Assembly: GCF_036370855.1 (NCBI RefSeq) | Contig: NC_088102.1 | Span: 25,401,001 to 25,465,000 of the forward strand | Origin: Dromaius novaehollandiae | Taxonomy: Eukaryota > Chordata > Aves > Casuariiformes > Dromaiidae | Direction: 5' to 3' | Length of the DNA: 64,000 nucleotides | In this document: positions 13,521 through 25,200 of the stretch, in pieces | Numbering within the stretch: position 1 is the first letter of the stretch | Layout: every line of letters starts with the position of its first letter | Translations under genes and position numbers: made by a program | The notes under the pieces: model-generated | The model's input: only the letters and a program-made list of their open reading frames with translations | Databases searched by the model: none | Told to the model about the DNA's origin: nothing

Positions 13521-14719
13521 GATGAAACATGGCCCTTGTTTCTGACAGGGCCTGAAACAGCACTGAGCAGGGGCCACAGAGGAAAAAGGGCAGGGAAGGC
13601 TGGCTAGGATAGGGGGGGGATCTAGCGCTTGCTATGCTGCAAGATAAATGCACATGGGCTGTGAGTGCAGGAAGGAAACTGGGGAAAAATCAGACTGAGA
13701 AAATTAGTTGCAGGTGGGACAAATACTCAAGGAGAGGCTGGGAGGTGAGCTAAACTGGGCAGGATGTTTGCAGAGTGAACGGAAATCTGGCCAGAGTCAG
13801 CAGGCTGACATAACATGCCACCTAAGAAGGTCATTGTCAGCTGCTTTTCACTACCTTTTCTTTCCTTTCTTTCTTTTATTTTTCCCTCCTTAGTCCAGTT
13901 TCCTGAGGACAGACAGCTTATTCCCTCAGGCTGCCTGAGAGGAAGGACTAGGCTGTCTGACCCTCTCTTGGTTCCCTAATGCCAGTTATTTGTTCAAAAG
14001 CTTGTCCGATTTCAACCAAGTCCAAGAAAAGCATAGAGATCCCAGACATAATGAAAGTCCTTTAGATTTAATGAAAATAGCTATGTGGATGGAGGCGAGA
14101 AGGACTGTGTGAGAATACCCACTGCAGGAGAGACTGCAGTGTGAGCAAACATGTCAGTAACCAAAAACCTGCATGGGAGGACCCCAAAAATACCCCAGAT
14201 CAGAGGAGCCTCCAGGCTCACAGAGGCACTTGGGGCTGGGCATGGAGAAGCGAGTTCTCCGAGGACAGCTGTGCTGGGAGCAGTCACAGCCCCACACACC
14301 CGTACCCGTGCAGCCCCTCCGCGAACGGAGTGCCCTGTGGCTCTCAGGGAGATGGTAACCCTCATCCTGGGGGCAGATGCATTCATTGCGCCCCAGTTTG
14401 CCAGCATGGCTTCACAGCATTATTGGCCAGCACCAAACTGTGTGTTAATGTTCTTGATGGCCGAAAGTGTTTGAAAGGCGTCTTCACACCTCACCAAGGA
14501 AAGAGCATCCTCATTCCTCTTCAGACCTGTCCCAAGGAGACTGTATCCTCTACATTAACGATGCTGGACCAGCTCCAGTAATGAAGCTGTGTGGTGTTGC
14601 TAATGTTCCTGCATCTGCTTGGCACAGAGAGGCCAATGAGCCTGCTCTCTGCACAAGTCGCCCCACACCTGCTCTGCAAATAAGCTCACGCTGGGTCATA
14701 TTCTAACTCCACTGCTGGC
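13521..14719. other. Intergenic, nothing recognised
   Basis: Open frames on both strands around 14081-14581 have no recognisable domain and no splice logic. Confidence 0.4.
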
Positions 14720-15190
14720 TTTGCTGGACATGAGCCTCAGCCAGTTCTTTCGGAAGCTGCTGAACAATATGGACGAGATTAATGATGGATGTGACTCTCA
14801 CCTGCTGCCTGCAAATTTTCTGTACTATACTTGGGAGAACCCCTTTCTCCCTCTGGAGAAAGAAGGCAGCAAATGGAGGGCGTTAGCCCTCCTCTTCGCA
14901 ATGAAACAATGACAATGCCAGTACATTAAAAAATGGAAGGAGTTGCGTACCTTCATGTTTTTAAAATAGGAGGGCTAGGATATTTTCCAGGACTAGAAAC
15001 CAACTTAAGGCCAAGGCTGATATTGCAGGGATTGTTGCCAATTAACTTAATGAATAAAATTCTCCTCTTTGGTTGTGCTCTGTGCATGCAGGAGAGGAGC
15101 CGGATTATTTTCCTGCCCCAGTTTTGGATAGGAATTTTTGCTGCATTCACTCGGAGACATCTGTCTGTTTTCATGCCTGCAGTGTAAGCT
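14720..15190. promoter_or_regulatory. Candidate conserved noncoding element
   Basis: A repeat-free block with dense AT-rich words (CCAATTAACTTAATGAATAA near 15040-15058) between GC-richer flanks. It is open in several frames but has no domain. I infer a regulatory element in the ADCK1-NRXN3 interval; an alignment to other vertebrates would decide. Confidence 0.3.
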
Positions 15191-15344
15191 GGTGTTGAAG
15201 ATGCATCTGCTAGGGAGGCTCCGGGCTCCCTATCCTGGGGGCAATTTCAGGGCAAAAATATCCATTAACTGCTTATGGTGGAGCACACACTTGACAAAAG
15301 CATGAGCAAAGAACATAATGATGCATCAAGCTCTGCATACAACT

Positions 15345-15585
15345 CGTGGCGAGGCTGTGCCCAGCGAGACGGAGAGAGGCCCTGAGAGCAGGGCAGCTGC
15401 TCATGCCGCGGTGGCTGAGCCTCCCCCAGCCCTGCTCCTTCACTCCCATGAACGCAAGCATGGGCCGGCCCAGCAGCGCTCGCAGGCATGGCGGGGCGGC
15501 AAGGCGGACGTGTGGCCACAGACAGGGCTCCAGACCCCCGCCAGCCCCGCCAGCCCCAGCAGCGCTCCCGCTCCCGGTTAATCCC
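15345..15585. other. GC-rich, CpG-containing block
   Basis: Local GC content and CpG count are clearly higher than the surroundings (GCCGCGG, GGGCCGGCCC, GGCGGGGCGGCAAGGCGG). It lies between two candidate noncoding elements and could be a CpG-rich enhancer or an unannotated promoter. Long open frames here reflect the GC content. Confidence 0.3.
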
Positions 15586-15959
15586 AGAGAGGGAGGGCAG
15601 CTCCTGTCTTCTCCATCTTTCCCTGCCAGCCCTGCTGTCCTGCTCGTGTCCTGCTGGACTCGACTCCACATCCACCCTTCACCCTCCTCAGTGGAGGCCT
15701 AAACCGACCAAAATCTTCCAGCGTCACGAGCAGCTGGTTCAGCAGCCACTGAAATTAGAAGTGCTAAATAAAATACGTGTGAGTTCCCAAATCCACTACG
15801 AAAGAAAAGGAGAGCGAAAAATGGGCTGGGCACGGGTGTATGTGTTTCAGGGTGCATGAATGATTGGAAACAAAAACAAAATCCCTAAAAATTCAAAGAA
15901 AATGTGAACAAAAGGTGGGAGAAAACCACAAAAGCAAATGTGAGGCGGTGAGGAGAGGG

Positions 15960-16440
15960 GTTCTGTATATTGATATTTGAAACGGGCTCTTTAAAATGGA
16001 AGATAATGACACTGAAAATTATTCTGAGCTTTTCAAAGGCATAAATGACCAAACTGCCTCCTGACTCCTGAATTACATTATCCAGAAAGAACTTAATAGC
16101 ATGTTATTATCGCTTCTCCTCGCTGACAGGATTTCGGCACTGAAAAGACAAACAAGAAGTGCATTCATAATCACAATCGTGTTCACCTCTGCGAAGCGCC
16201 GACCGCTGCTAATTTCAGGTAAGTGTTTCAGTGAAAGGGAGAGGGAGATTGCCGGCGCTAATTTAACTTGGCGGTGCTGTAATTGTCTTTGTTGCTGGCT
16301 GACAGGGACAGACCTGGCGTTCCCGGGAGCCGGCCGGCCTGAGGGGGAGGTGGCCAGAGTCAAGAGCCAGCTGCATTACAGGGAGAGACATGGCATGAGT
16401 TGGAAGCTCTCAGCCGATGGGGGTAATTAGCCCACCTCAA
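15960..16440. promoter_or_regulatory. Candidate conserved noncoding element
   Basis: A repeat-free block mixing AT-rich words with CpG-containing words (GAAGCGCCGACCGCTGCTAA near 16193). It includes TGTAATTG and a CTTTGTT SOX-like word near 16278-16292. A consensus donor-like CAG-GTAAGT occurs at 16216-16224 on plus but has no supporting exon. Regulatory role is inferred. Confidence 0.3.
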
Positions 16441-18790
16441 ACGAAAGCGTCCCCCATGAGACGCCATGCCACCCATCCTGGCTGATGCCTGTGAGGTGCC
16501 CAGGGCTGAGCAGACCTCAGTGGGGGCCCTGGGTCTGCATGTGTTGTAAGGCAGAGCTCAATGGCCAGGGCTGCACCGGCCTCCCTGGAGCTCTCTGAGC
16601 GGTGGGCAGATCAAAGTACCTTCTTTTTTTGATTAAATGTCCCTGAAGCCCTCAGCAATCTTCTATAGTCCTTTAGCTTAAGCCCTGGTTGGGTTCGGGG
16701 ATGACACATTTTCCTTTCCTTCCTCTAAGAGTTCATAGGAATGAAAACGAGATGCGAAAGCATGGAACAGGGATGTGTGAGAGCTAATATGCAAATAAGC
16801 CGGCCTGATCTTTCAGGGATAGCCCCAAACTTTGTCATTTTGTGTGTGTGTGTGTTTACTTGCCGTGACTGACAGCCCTCCAGATAGACGTGCTGCTGAT
16901 GGCAGAGCTGAGCAGCGTGGCAGCCCCTCTTCCTCGCCCTCTCTCGCACACACTTGCTGCACTATACTTGCACACAAATTCAGATGGCAGCTTGATTATT
17001 TTTAGCTTGTGACTGACCTGGGTACCCTAACCATGCCCTGGGAGACACATTGCCATCCATCTCCATAGTGCATTTACCCGCTAGCAGCATGCACCGAAAC
17101 AGCCTCCCTGAGGCAGGGGAGGCGACGCGTCCCCGCTCACAGGTGAGGGGCTCCATGCAAGCTTTGGTTGGGCTGGGCTGGATGCTGAAGAAGCCGCAGG
17201 TGACCCTGGCAGGACACAGCACCATCAGGTCACCTACTCAGGGAGCATCATGGTGCAGCAGTTTGCTTTGGGTCAGCCCAGAGGCCTTTTTTAACACTTT
17301 TCTTGTGTTTTCTCAACAGGAGCTACTGCAATCCAAAATTCCTCCCTCCCAGGAGGCATCCCCTCTCCTCCTGCACCCCGCCCCCCCGACAATGGCCAGA
17401 GGTGTGGGGACGGGGGGACTGCAAAAATCAGAGACCAGCCTGCAAAGGCTGATCCGTGAGGGAAAGAGGCAGAGAGCCATTTTGTGGTCTCTGCTCAGCA
17501 GCTGCCTCAGCTGCAGCAGGATGTATTTGCAAGGGGCCATCTGGGACGTGTGGCATGCTACAGCATGGCCCAGTAGAGCAAGGTCCTGGGCAGGAGACCA
17601 CATCGGCCACGACACTTGCACACGGAGGCTGTGCTAAGCTCAAGTGGCAGCCTTCACTCAGTGCTCTGGCGCCTGTGTGTGATTTATGTCCCAGGTTTAA
17701 CAACATTTCATTTCAACAGTCAGGCTCCAGCATCTGTAGGCCTCTAACTGTTTGAAGGGGGTAACTGCCAAAAATAATAGCCCATCGTTGTGATCCGCCA
17801 CATGCTTTCTACATGCATAGCATGCAGCACGAAATGGCAAATAGCTCTTTCTCCTCCCCAGGAGAAGGCAGGCTCTGGGGTGGGGGGCTTACGCAGAGTA
17901 CTCAGCACCGCCACTGCCGCCACCGGGATTGGGATCCCTCACCCAGCCTTGCAGGCAGCTCTGCCTGCTCCCCACACCCATAGGGAAATTCAAGCCCTGG
18001 CAGAGCCATGCCATGGGGCACGGGAGTGCCCAAGCAGCTTTGCAGCCCCCTGCCCACATGCGGGCGCTCACCCCAGCCCTCACCCAGCCAGCTGCTTGGG
18101 GAGTGCATGTAGCAGGGAGCGTGCCGGCAGCAACGAGCGGAAATCGCAGGCAGAGGACCTGGGACGTAGCTCCCAGGAGTGGGGCCACAGAGCAGTCTCC
18201 AAATGAAACCAGTTGCATGAATCGCGTGAACCAAGCAGGAACAGGGCTGAAGAATAAATTGCAGGGAGCAACCCGCTGCCAGCGCAGGCTGGGTTGGATG
18301 GCCTTACACAGTCTGACAAAGCTCCCTTTCATTCCCCATCCTTAGTGAGTCTTATTCTCTAGGAAGAAAATTGAAAAGTCAAGTATAATTTCTTCAGAGC
18401 TGTACTCCCACAACACTGACTGTTCAGCCTGCTGCACAAAGTTGGCAGTGGTATGATGCTTTTAGCTGACTTTCCACACTGTGCAAAACAATCTGCTTTC
18501 CTCCCTCTCTCTTCCCCTATGGCTCTGTCTGGCTCACACCAATGCGTTTCAGATCTGTTGATACACCAGAATAAATCCCCTGCCCACATCACCTCATTAC
18601 TCAGGTTCCCATGCCTTCTGATGCAGGATGGCTATTTCACTACTGATCCTCTACTAAAGGTGGCTACGTTGATAGGCTTTTCGTGCTTTGGTTCTGTTCA
18701 GATTTATCTGACGGTCTCATGACGCAGAGGAGCAAATGCAGGCCCAGCACAGAGGGGCTGCAGCATGGGCAGCCACATAACCAGCTTCCC
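16441..18790. other. Intergenic, GC-rich, nothing recognised
   Basis: Contains a short TG microsatellite (16841-16855). Open frames of up to 195 codons (for example 17050-17637) overlap others on the opposite strand and have no recognisable domain. Confidence 0.4.
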
Positions 18791-18799
18791 CGTGATATA

Positions 18800-19065
18800 T
18801 GCATCTTATATTGCTGGGTGTTCCTTTCAGCCTTATCAGCATGATGGATAGTTTAGGCATGGTGAAGGACAAGATAGTAATAACAATGGCCATGATTACT
18901 ATTTTTCATATTTTCTTTAAGAGCAATATTATATTACCAGGCCTCATGCATGTCACTTTGTTTATTAGCTACCATTTAGCAATCTCTTCCATCTTTGCTT
19001 TATTAAAGTTAGAGGCGCTATTAGCTGACACGATAGCAGGTTCCTGTGGCCAAGCGCCACAGCAG
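18800..19065. promoter_or_regulatory. Candidate conserved noncoding element
   Basis: An AT-rich, repeat-free block with TATTAG, TTTATTAGC, CTTTATTAAAG and GCTATTAGC words ends sharply at a GC-rich flank near 19040. The call rests on texture and motif content only. Confidence 0.3.
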
Positions 19066-20444
19066 ACAGCTCACAGGGGCAGCCACCCTGGAAAGACACT
19101 TGATTGCTTGCTTAGATCCATGATGAGCCAGGAACCGCAGGGCTGCAAACTACCTGCAGGTAACATGCATTTTAACATACAGATATGTGTTGTTACGTTG
19201 GACCTAATTTTTGTTCCCCTCTTTGCGGTGCTCCAGCTATAGGAAGGGGCTTTTTGAGTGTTACCAGTACTCATCTTTATCAGAATAGGGAAGAGTGGCC
19301 TCAGCAAAAAAAGAATCAGAATCAAATGAGAGAATGAAAATAAAACAAAACAAAACAAAACAAATTACCGAAGCCCTTCCCTAGCCTGTACTGTGCCTGC
19401 AGTCTGAATGAACACTATTTACCAGAACACCAAAAATCAAAGTATTTGGTTTACAGAAGATCGGATCAAGAAGCAGGATGTGCAAAGACAACAGCTAGTG
19501 ATCCGACATCATTGCCGATCTGAAGTGCCAAGGAGGACTGCAAACAGAGGGAGGGTCTCCGGGACACACAAGCCAACCCATAAATGCCATTACCCTTTGA
19601 AAATATCATTTTGAGCTGTACTGAGACTCCACTGGGAGGTTGGTACTTCCTGAATGTGTCACAAGTTCAGCAGGATAAGCACAGTTAAGTGCACAATCAT
19701 ATTTTGCCCTAGCTGCAGCTTTCAGGGCTCCTTCAAGCATACCTGACAGTGAGCGCACTGCAGCGATCCCTGAAGATGACAGAGACTTGGATCCCTGCAC
19801 CGCAGAGAATTGGTTGCAACCTTCCGAGGAGGTATAGGGAAGCACTTGGCTGGGTGCAGTTCCTGACACAACACGTACTGAATGCCTTCAGCCGGAGAAA
19901 TGCTGAGTGCTTTCTCTATGGGGCCTGATTCTCATTACAAAAAGGTCACTTAACATCCCTCTAGCTCTCTCAAGAAGCATGCAACTGCATGTAAGCAGAA
20001 CTTACTCCTATTTTAAATCCTGTTCAAAGCCTGAGGCAGCCTTAGAGTGAAGGAATGGGTCCACAGCTGGCTCCTGGAAAAGTGCACTGCATGTCCACAC
20101 TAAGCACCATGACACATGGGTTTTGGACAGGAAGGGACTGAGAGGCTGCTGGCCACTTAAAACCACCAGGTTAACTACCCAGCCTGGCTTTTGGCCAGGA
20201 CACGCGCGATCACAGCCCCAGCTCTGAAAATGAACAAATGAAACAGTCTGCAAACGCTGGCCTGGGCATTACTTCAAAAACAAAGATGAGCTCTGGGCAG
20301 CAACATTATCTTGTATTTGAGTGCAAACACTGGTGCAATGGGGAAAGTCTGGGAGAGCAAAACCCAGATCCAAGCTCATCCTAACCACAGTGCTCACTGG
20401 TTGACTGTTTTGAGCCAGGGCCTTCCCTGGTTTGTGCTGTGGTT
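19066..20444. other. Intergenic, short AAAAC microsatellite only
   Basis: A (AAAAC)n run lies at 19342-19364. No gene or repeat family was recognised elsewhere in this stretch. Confidence 0.4.
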
Positions 20445-21090
20445 GTACAGCATCATGGACATGCTGGCTGGAAGGGGCCTCTGGATGTCCCTCGTCCAAC
20501 CTCCTGCTCCAGGTAGGACTATCACCAACACTTGACCAGCTCAGCCATGGGTCAGTCTCACCAGATCTTGAAAACCTCCCAGGATGGACACCCTCTCTGG
20601 TAAAGAAGTACTTCTTCACCCTTCCTGGTTTTTATGTGTGTCCACTCTGACTGTCCAAGCCACAATTTGTGGCCATTGGCCCTTGTTAAATCATTTGCCA
20701 CTACAATAAATAGTTTTGCTCCATTGTCTCTGTAACTTCCTTTTAAATAGTTGCCAACCTTTGCCAGATCATTCCTTTCCTCCTCTTTGCCAGACTAAGC
20801 AAGCCTAGCTCCCTCAACCTCCCCTCGTAGGCCATGCGCTGTAGGTCCTGGCCATCTTGCTAGCCTCTTCCGCACCCTCTCCAGCTTTTCAACATGCCTC
20901 TTGAACTCAGAGAACTGTAATAGGACACAGTATCTCAGGTGTGGACTCACCAGCACCAAGCAGAGGAGGATTACTAGCCTTGCTGGCCACACTCCTCCGG
21001 ATGTGGTTTCCGCTGGTCCCAGTGAGAGCACACTGCTAGCTCATGTTTACCTGGTGTCCACCGTAACCCTTCTGCTACTTAGCTAGTAGT
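20445..21090 (-). repeat. CR1 LINE 3' fragment, minus orientation
   Basis: Read on plus it is the reverse complement of a CR1 tail. GGAAGGGGCCTCTGGATGTC (near 20470) is the terminal block. Then come GGTAAAGAAGTACTTCTTCACC (near 20600), GTGGCCATTGGCCCTTGTT, GCTCCCTCAACCTCCCCTCG and CAGTATCTCAGGTGTGGACTCAC. The CTTGCTGGCCACACTCCTCC block is near 20980. These follow the CR1 order. It is 5'-truncated and diverged. Confidence 0.85.
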
Positions 21091-22019
21091 TTTTCTTCCC
21101 TGCAGAAAGGTGCTTCTAGTTATAAGAGCTAGCTCACACTTCTCATTCCTCTATGATATCCCTTCTGCTAGGTGGTTGTATGGGAAACAGAATATTGTAA
21201 ATTATTAGTAATGAGGCTTTTTGTGCACAGCCATAGGCACATTACAGGCTGGGAGAGAAAAAGGTCCAGGCACTTCCTGTGAGCCAGGAGGAGAGGGAAG
21301 GTGAGACCTAGCAGTGGGCAGCACTGAGCGCCTTCATTTCCCAGAGAGCTGTGGAAGGAGATAGGAGTGTGGCTTGGGGGAGCCCCACTCAGCACTCAGT
21401 GACCCTGCCACTGACATGCTTCCCATCTGCGTCTGACCCACGTAGCCACCTCCTCACATGGGGAGCAGCTGGAGGGCATTGGCCAGCACTGAGAGTGGCT
21501 GCCCTGTGCGAGCAGGCTGGCAGCATCTCCCTGCTGCCCCCACTGCTTCACATGCACAAAAGGGCTGGAAGAGGGCCAGCCCTGCACTGGCAGAGCCCCG
21601 TGGCCCCCTTGGTGAGCCTGGCAGACAAGCGGTGCTTCCCAGCAGCCCCTGGCAAGCCTGCGTTACAGAGAGCCACAGCAGGCAATGCTTCTGAGCCTGC
21701 CCATGTGCCCCAGGCTCGGCATCCAACAGCCCGTCATCCCCGGCAGAGTGACAGCTGCTGGCTGGCTGACTGGAACAAAAAACACGCTGGAAACGCCAAC
21801 AAGTCCCATGTGGAGGAGGGACGGAAAGAGCCACATGAAAGCTCCACAGGGGTAGAGCTAAAAAAGGCTCTGAAATGCCTGCGAAGCGCTGTGCCTCAGC
21901 CAGCAGCACGCTGCAGTGGGCACGCGGGGCTGGGGGAGCAAGGGGGAACCCTCCGTTGTGCCAGAGATAGCATCTTGCCCACCACAGCATCTGGGTGAGC
22001 TGTGACAGCAAAGCAGAGA
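21091..22019. other. Intergenic, GC-rich, overlapping open frames on both strands
   Basis: Frames of 215 codons (21351-21998, plus) and 185 codons (21454-22011, minus) overlap each other. They are low in recognisable structure and are best explained by GC-rich composition. Confidence 0.4.
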
Positions 22020-22021
22020 AA

Positions 22022-22265
22022 GCAATCCATATTTAACAATCACAAATCAATTTAGAACCACATCTGTGTTTGATATTGACTCCAGAAAGGGTGGCGGTCG
22101 CTTCTGGTTTTTCCTTTCCTCAACCCTCCTCCCCTGCCTCCCCAAATCCCAAACTCTTCCCAAGAAAATTAATTGCCGTGAGCACATAGCATCACGCTGC
22201 TCTTCAAAGAGCTGTTTGCTGCCTGGCTTGAATGCCAACACCGTTATTAACCCGTTGCAATGATG
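22022..22265. promoter_or_regulatory. Candidate conserved noncoding element
   Basis: A repeat-free block with ATTTAACAATCACAAATCAATTT (22031-22053), GAAAATTAATTGCCGTGAGC near 22164 and CCGTTATTAACCCG near 22241. Composition differs from the GC-rich flanks. Function is inferred. Confidence 0.3.
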
Positions 22266-25200
22266 CAGCAGAGTGGCTGAGGCTAAGTCCCTTCGCGAGA
22301 GATGGGGGCACGGTGGCTATTACCACCTCCAGTCAGGAGCACGCAGGGACTGGTGATCGGAAGGAGCAGAAAGCCTTTGAGCCCTGCCGACTCACTTCAT
22401 GTAGCACAAGGTGAGACAGTGAGCATACAGCAGTCGCAGCAGCTTGCCTACAGAGATATGCATGAAGGGGCAGGGGGGATCTCATCAAGTCTGCAGCCTG
22501 GCAGCCCCTCCTAGAATTTTCTGGAGCAACACAGAAGCGAGGATGGTGGTGGGAGCACCTTTCCTCCGTGGCCTTGTTTGCTTGTGACTGATTTGATCAG
22601 CCGTCAGCACCTCCCACACGTAGGTGAAGTGAGCTGTGCAGTTGCAAACTGAGCCCTCGCAGGCAGGGCTAGCCCTTGGGTTGGTATTGTCAGCAGAGAA
22701 ACGAGTGTACTTGTGCAGTGGCAGCGCTCGCGACTGGACTTTCCCTGTCCTGCCTCCCCTGGCCCAGCCCTGGCTGCGCAGGGAGCTCCCCCGGGGAGGT
22801 GTCACAGCCCAGGCAGTCAGCAGAGCTGCAGCCTCGGCTGAGGTGTCGAGGAGCCGGGACCCTCGCGGGCACTGCTCAGCGTCGAAGGGCAGCAGCACAG
22901 AGGCAGCAGGAGTCCCCAGGGAGCTGCTGTGTTCTTACAGCGATCAAGACCTTAGGCTGGGCCTGCGGGCATCAGGAGGGAGACAGCTCTTTGGGGCGGA
23001 TCAGAGAGTAGCTGTTCTGCTGCTCTGCCGCAGACATTGAAAGGGAGGTGATGAATAAACTCACAGGCTCCAATTACTCCCTTTCCCTTTTCCCTCCCTC
23101 CTGTTACACCTTGCAGCACCTCTACTCAAGCTATCAGAGGATCAGCAGCCTCCAAATGGACATGGATTTACGCAGCGTGGTGGGGCCCTCCCACCTCCCA
23201 GCTCGGCAACACCAGCAGATCCCCGCTGTCAGGACTGGCCATAGCCCCCCACCCCACACCCCTGTGTCTCAGTGCTGTTTGTTTGCCCTGTGCCTTTTGA
23301 GGTGGAAAGCAGCAATACCGGCTTCCCTCCATCACCCGGGGTCAAACACATCCCCTGGGGTGAGATGGGGAAGGCCACAGCTCAGGCTGCAGAGGCCCAA
23401 GCCAGCCTCAGTTTCTTGTACCTAGAGAGGAGCCCAGGAGGAGGAAGAAGTCCTCCCCTCCCCATTTCTAGCCATCCAGTTGTCAGGGCCTGTAGAGGGA
23501 GAGATGGCAGCCCTGAGGGCTTGGCCTCTCCAGATCTCACCCAGCTGCAGGGTGTCCCAGCACAGCTTGCCACTTGCGTCGCTGCCCTGACAGCTCTAGG
23601 ACCTGGCAGCCCGCCCGTGCCCCTTAGGCCCAGGGTACAAGGCAGAGAAGAGTGCTAGGGGTGCAGTGAGAGAAGCAATAGTGGGGGTGGAAGAAACCTG
23701 CCAAGAAAGGTGGAGCAGGTTACCCAAGGCAGTCATTTAGGAGGGGAATGACTTTGGGATTGGCCCAGCTGTGTGTCGGCCACAGTGTCTTGCTGTGACA
23801 ACCAGGGAGTGATTCATCTGGAAAGCTGTGACTGCACGACGTTCACGCACCCCTGCGGGATGGCAGAGGGCACCACGCAGCCATGATCTGCAAATCTATA
23901 TGCCACCCACTTGTCATCATTAAAGTTCACTGGATGTGTTAGGTAAAGGCTGTGGTGTTTTGCCAGGACTAATGCTCTCTCTGGCTTTTTCTTCAGCTGG
24001 ATATGAAAAAAAGCCTGTTCACTTCATGCCCTAAATGCTTGCACAGTATCGCATGGCAACATCATCCCCACCCTGCCAGTCCCATTTCCCACTTCCACCT
24101 AACCTAATGATGGTACATTTAAATGCTGTATTAAATGACTGCTGTCTCCTCAACACTTCTGAGAGCACTGAGAGCCTTTAGGATGGGACATTCTACAAAG
24201 CCACCACTTAACATTTCATATTAGAGGAGCGAGGAGTTGCCCATCAGCTTTGCATCTCTGGCTCCAGCTCCAACACCACACTTGCAAGTATTGAGGAGTT
24301 TGTGGGCTCAGGAGTTTGCTTCAAGACAAATGGTTAGTGCCTGCAATAAACAGGGAGCACTGTGAAATTTCAGTTCCTTCACAGCTGAACCCAGGCAGAG
24401 AGAGAATAGCCCACGTGCCAACTGCAAGCAGGGAAGCAGCGGCTGTCTGCTGCTGGTGAAAACATCAATAAATTCAGATCGTGGAAAGGGAAGGCCAAGT
24501 GCACAGAGCAGATCCAGGTTACCCATGTTTGACAACCACAAATTGGGATGAGGAGGTGTCTTTTCAAAACCCTTTCAACACATTCACCTTTGAGAGCTTT
24601 CGGCAAAAAGTCAAGCCAGGAATGTTAAAGGGTCAAACTCCGGGTGTTTGCATGTTCTTTCCTCAGGCAAACCCTCATCAATTGGCTAGGGGAAGGGTGA
24701 GGGCTGAGCAAAACTGTCTGAGGAGTCCCACTGGTAATACTGAAGCAGGCAGTCATCTGGCAGAGTCTAATGCCAATAGACAAAGCTCTTTCAAACACGC
24801 GCTGCTCTCTATCTGCTGCACGCTGCCAAAAATGACAGTCGGAGGGGCTGCTAGTTAGTTTCCTTCCATGTTTAGAGCTAGCATCTTCCTCAGGCAGCAT
24901 GATTAGTAATTGTGTGGCTGGATTTAGGTGGTGTGAAAGCACAGGCTCAACTGAGGCCGTAAACTCTAAAATCAGTGGTTAATGCAAACATCAGCTTCGG
25001 GAAGCCTCTCCACCACACAGGATCCTCTGGAAATCAAGGGTATGATGAGGGTCTTATTGAAATATGAGCTTTCACACACAGATGTTTGTGAGACCCAGAC
25101 AGCACTCCAGTCAGTCTGTCCAGATGTGTCCGCAGGAAACTGCAAAGGCATCTGCAGGGGCAGCTACAAGGGGCCATGCAGTCCGTGACCACTGCTAGAG

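Noticed and set aside
15265-15859. Several overlapping open frames on both strands
   Set aside because: Explained by a GC-rich, stop-poor segment.
17050-17637. 195-codon open frame
   Set aside because: No recognisable domain, opposite-strand frames of similar quality, and GC-rich composition.
21351-22011. Overlapping open frames of 215 codons (plus) and 185 codons (minus)
   Set aside because: The region is GC-rich, the frames overlap on both strands, and no domain or splice context is recognisable.
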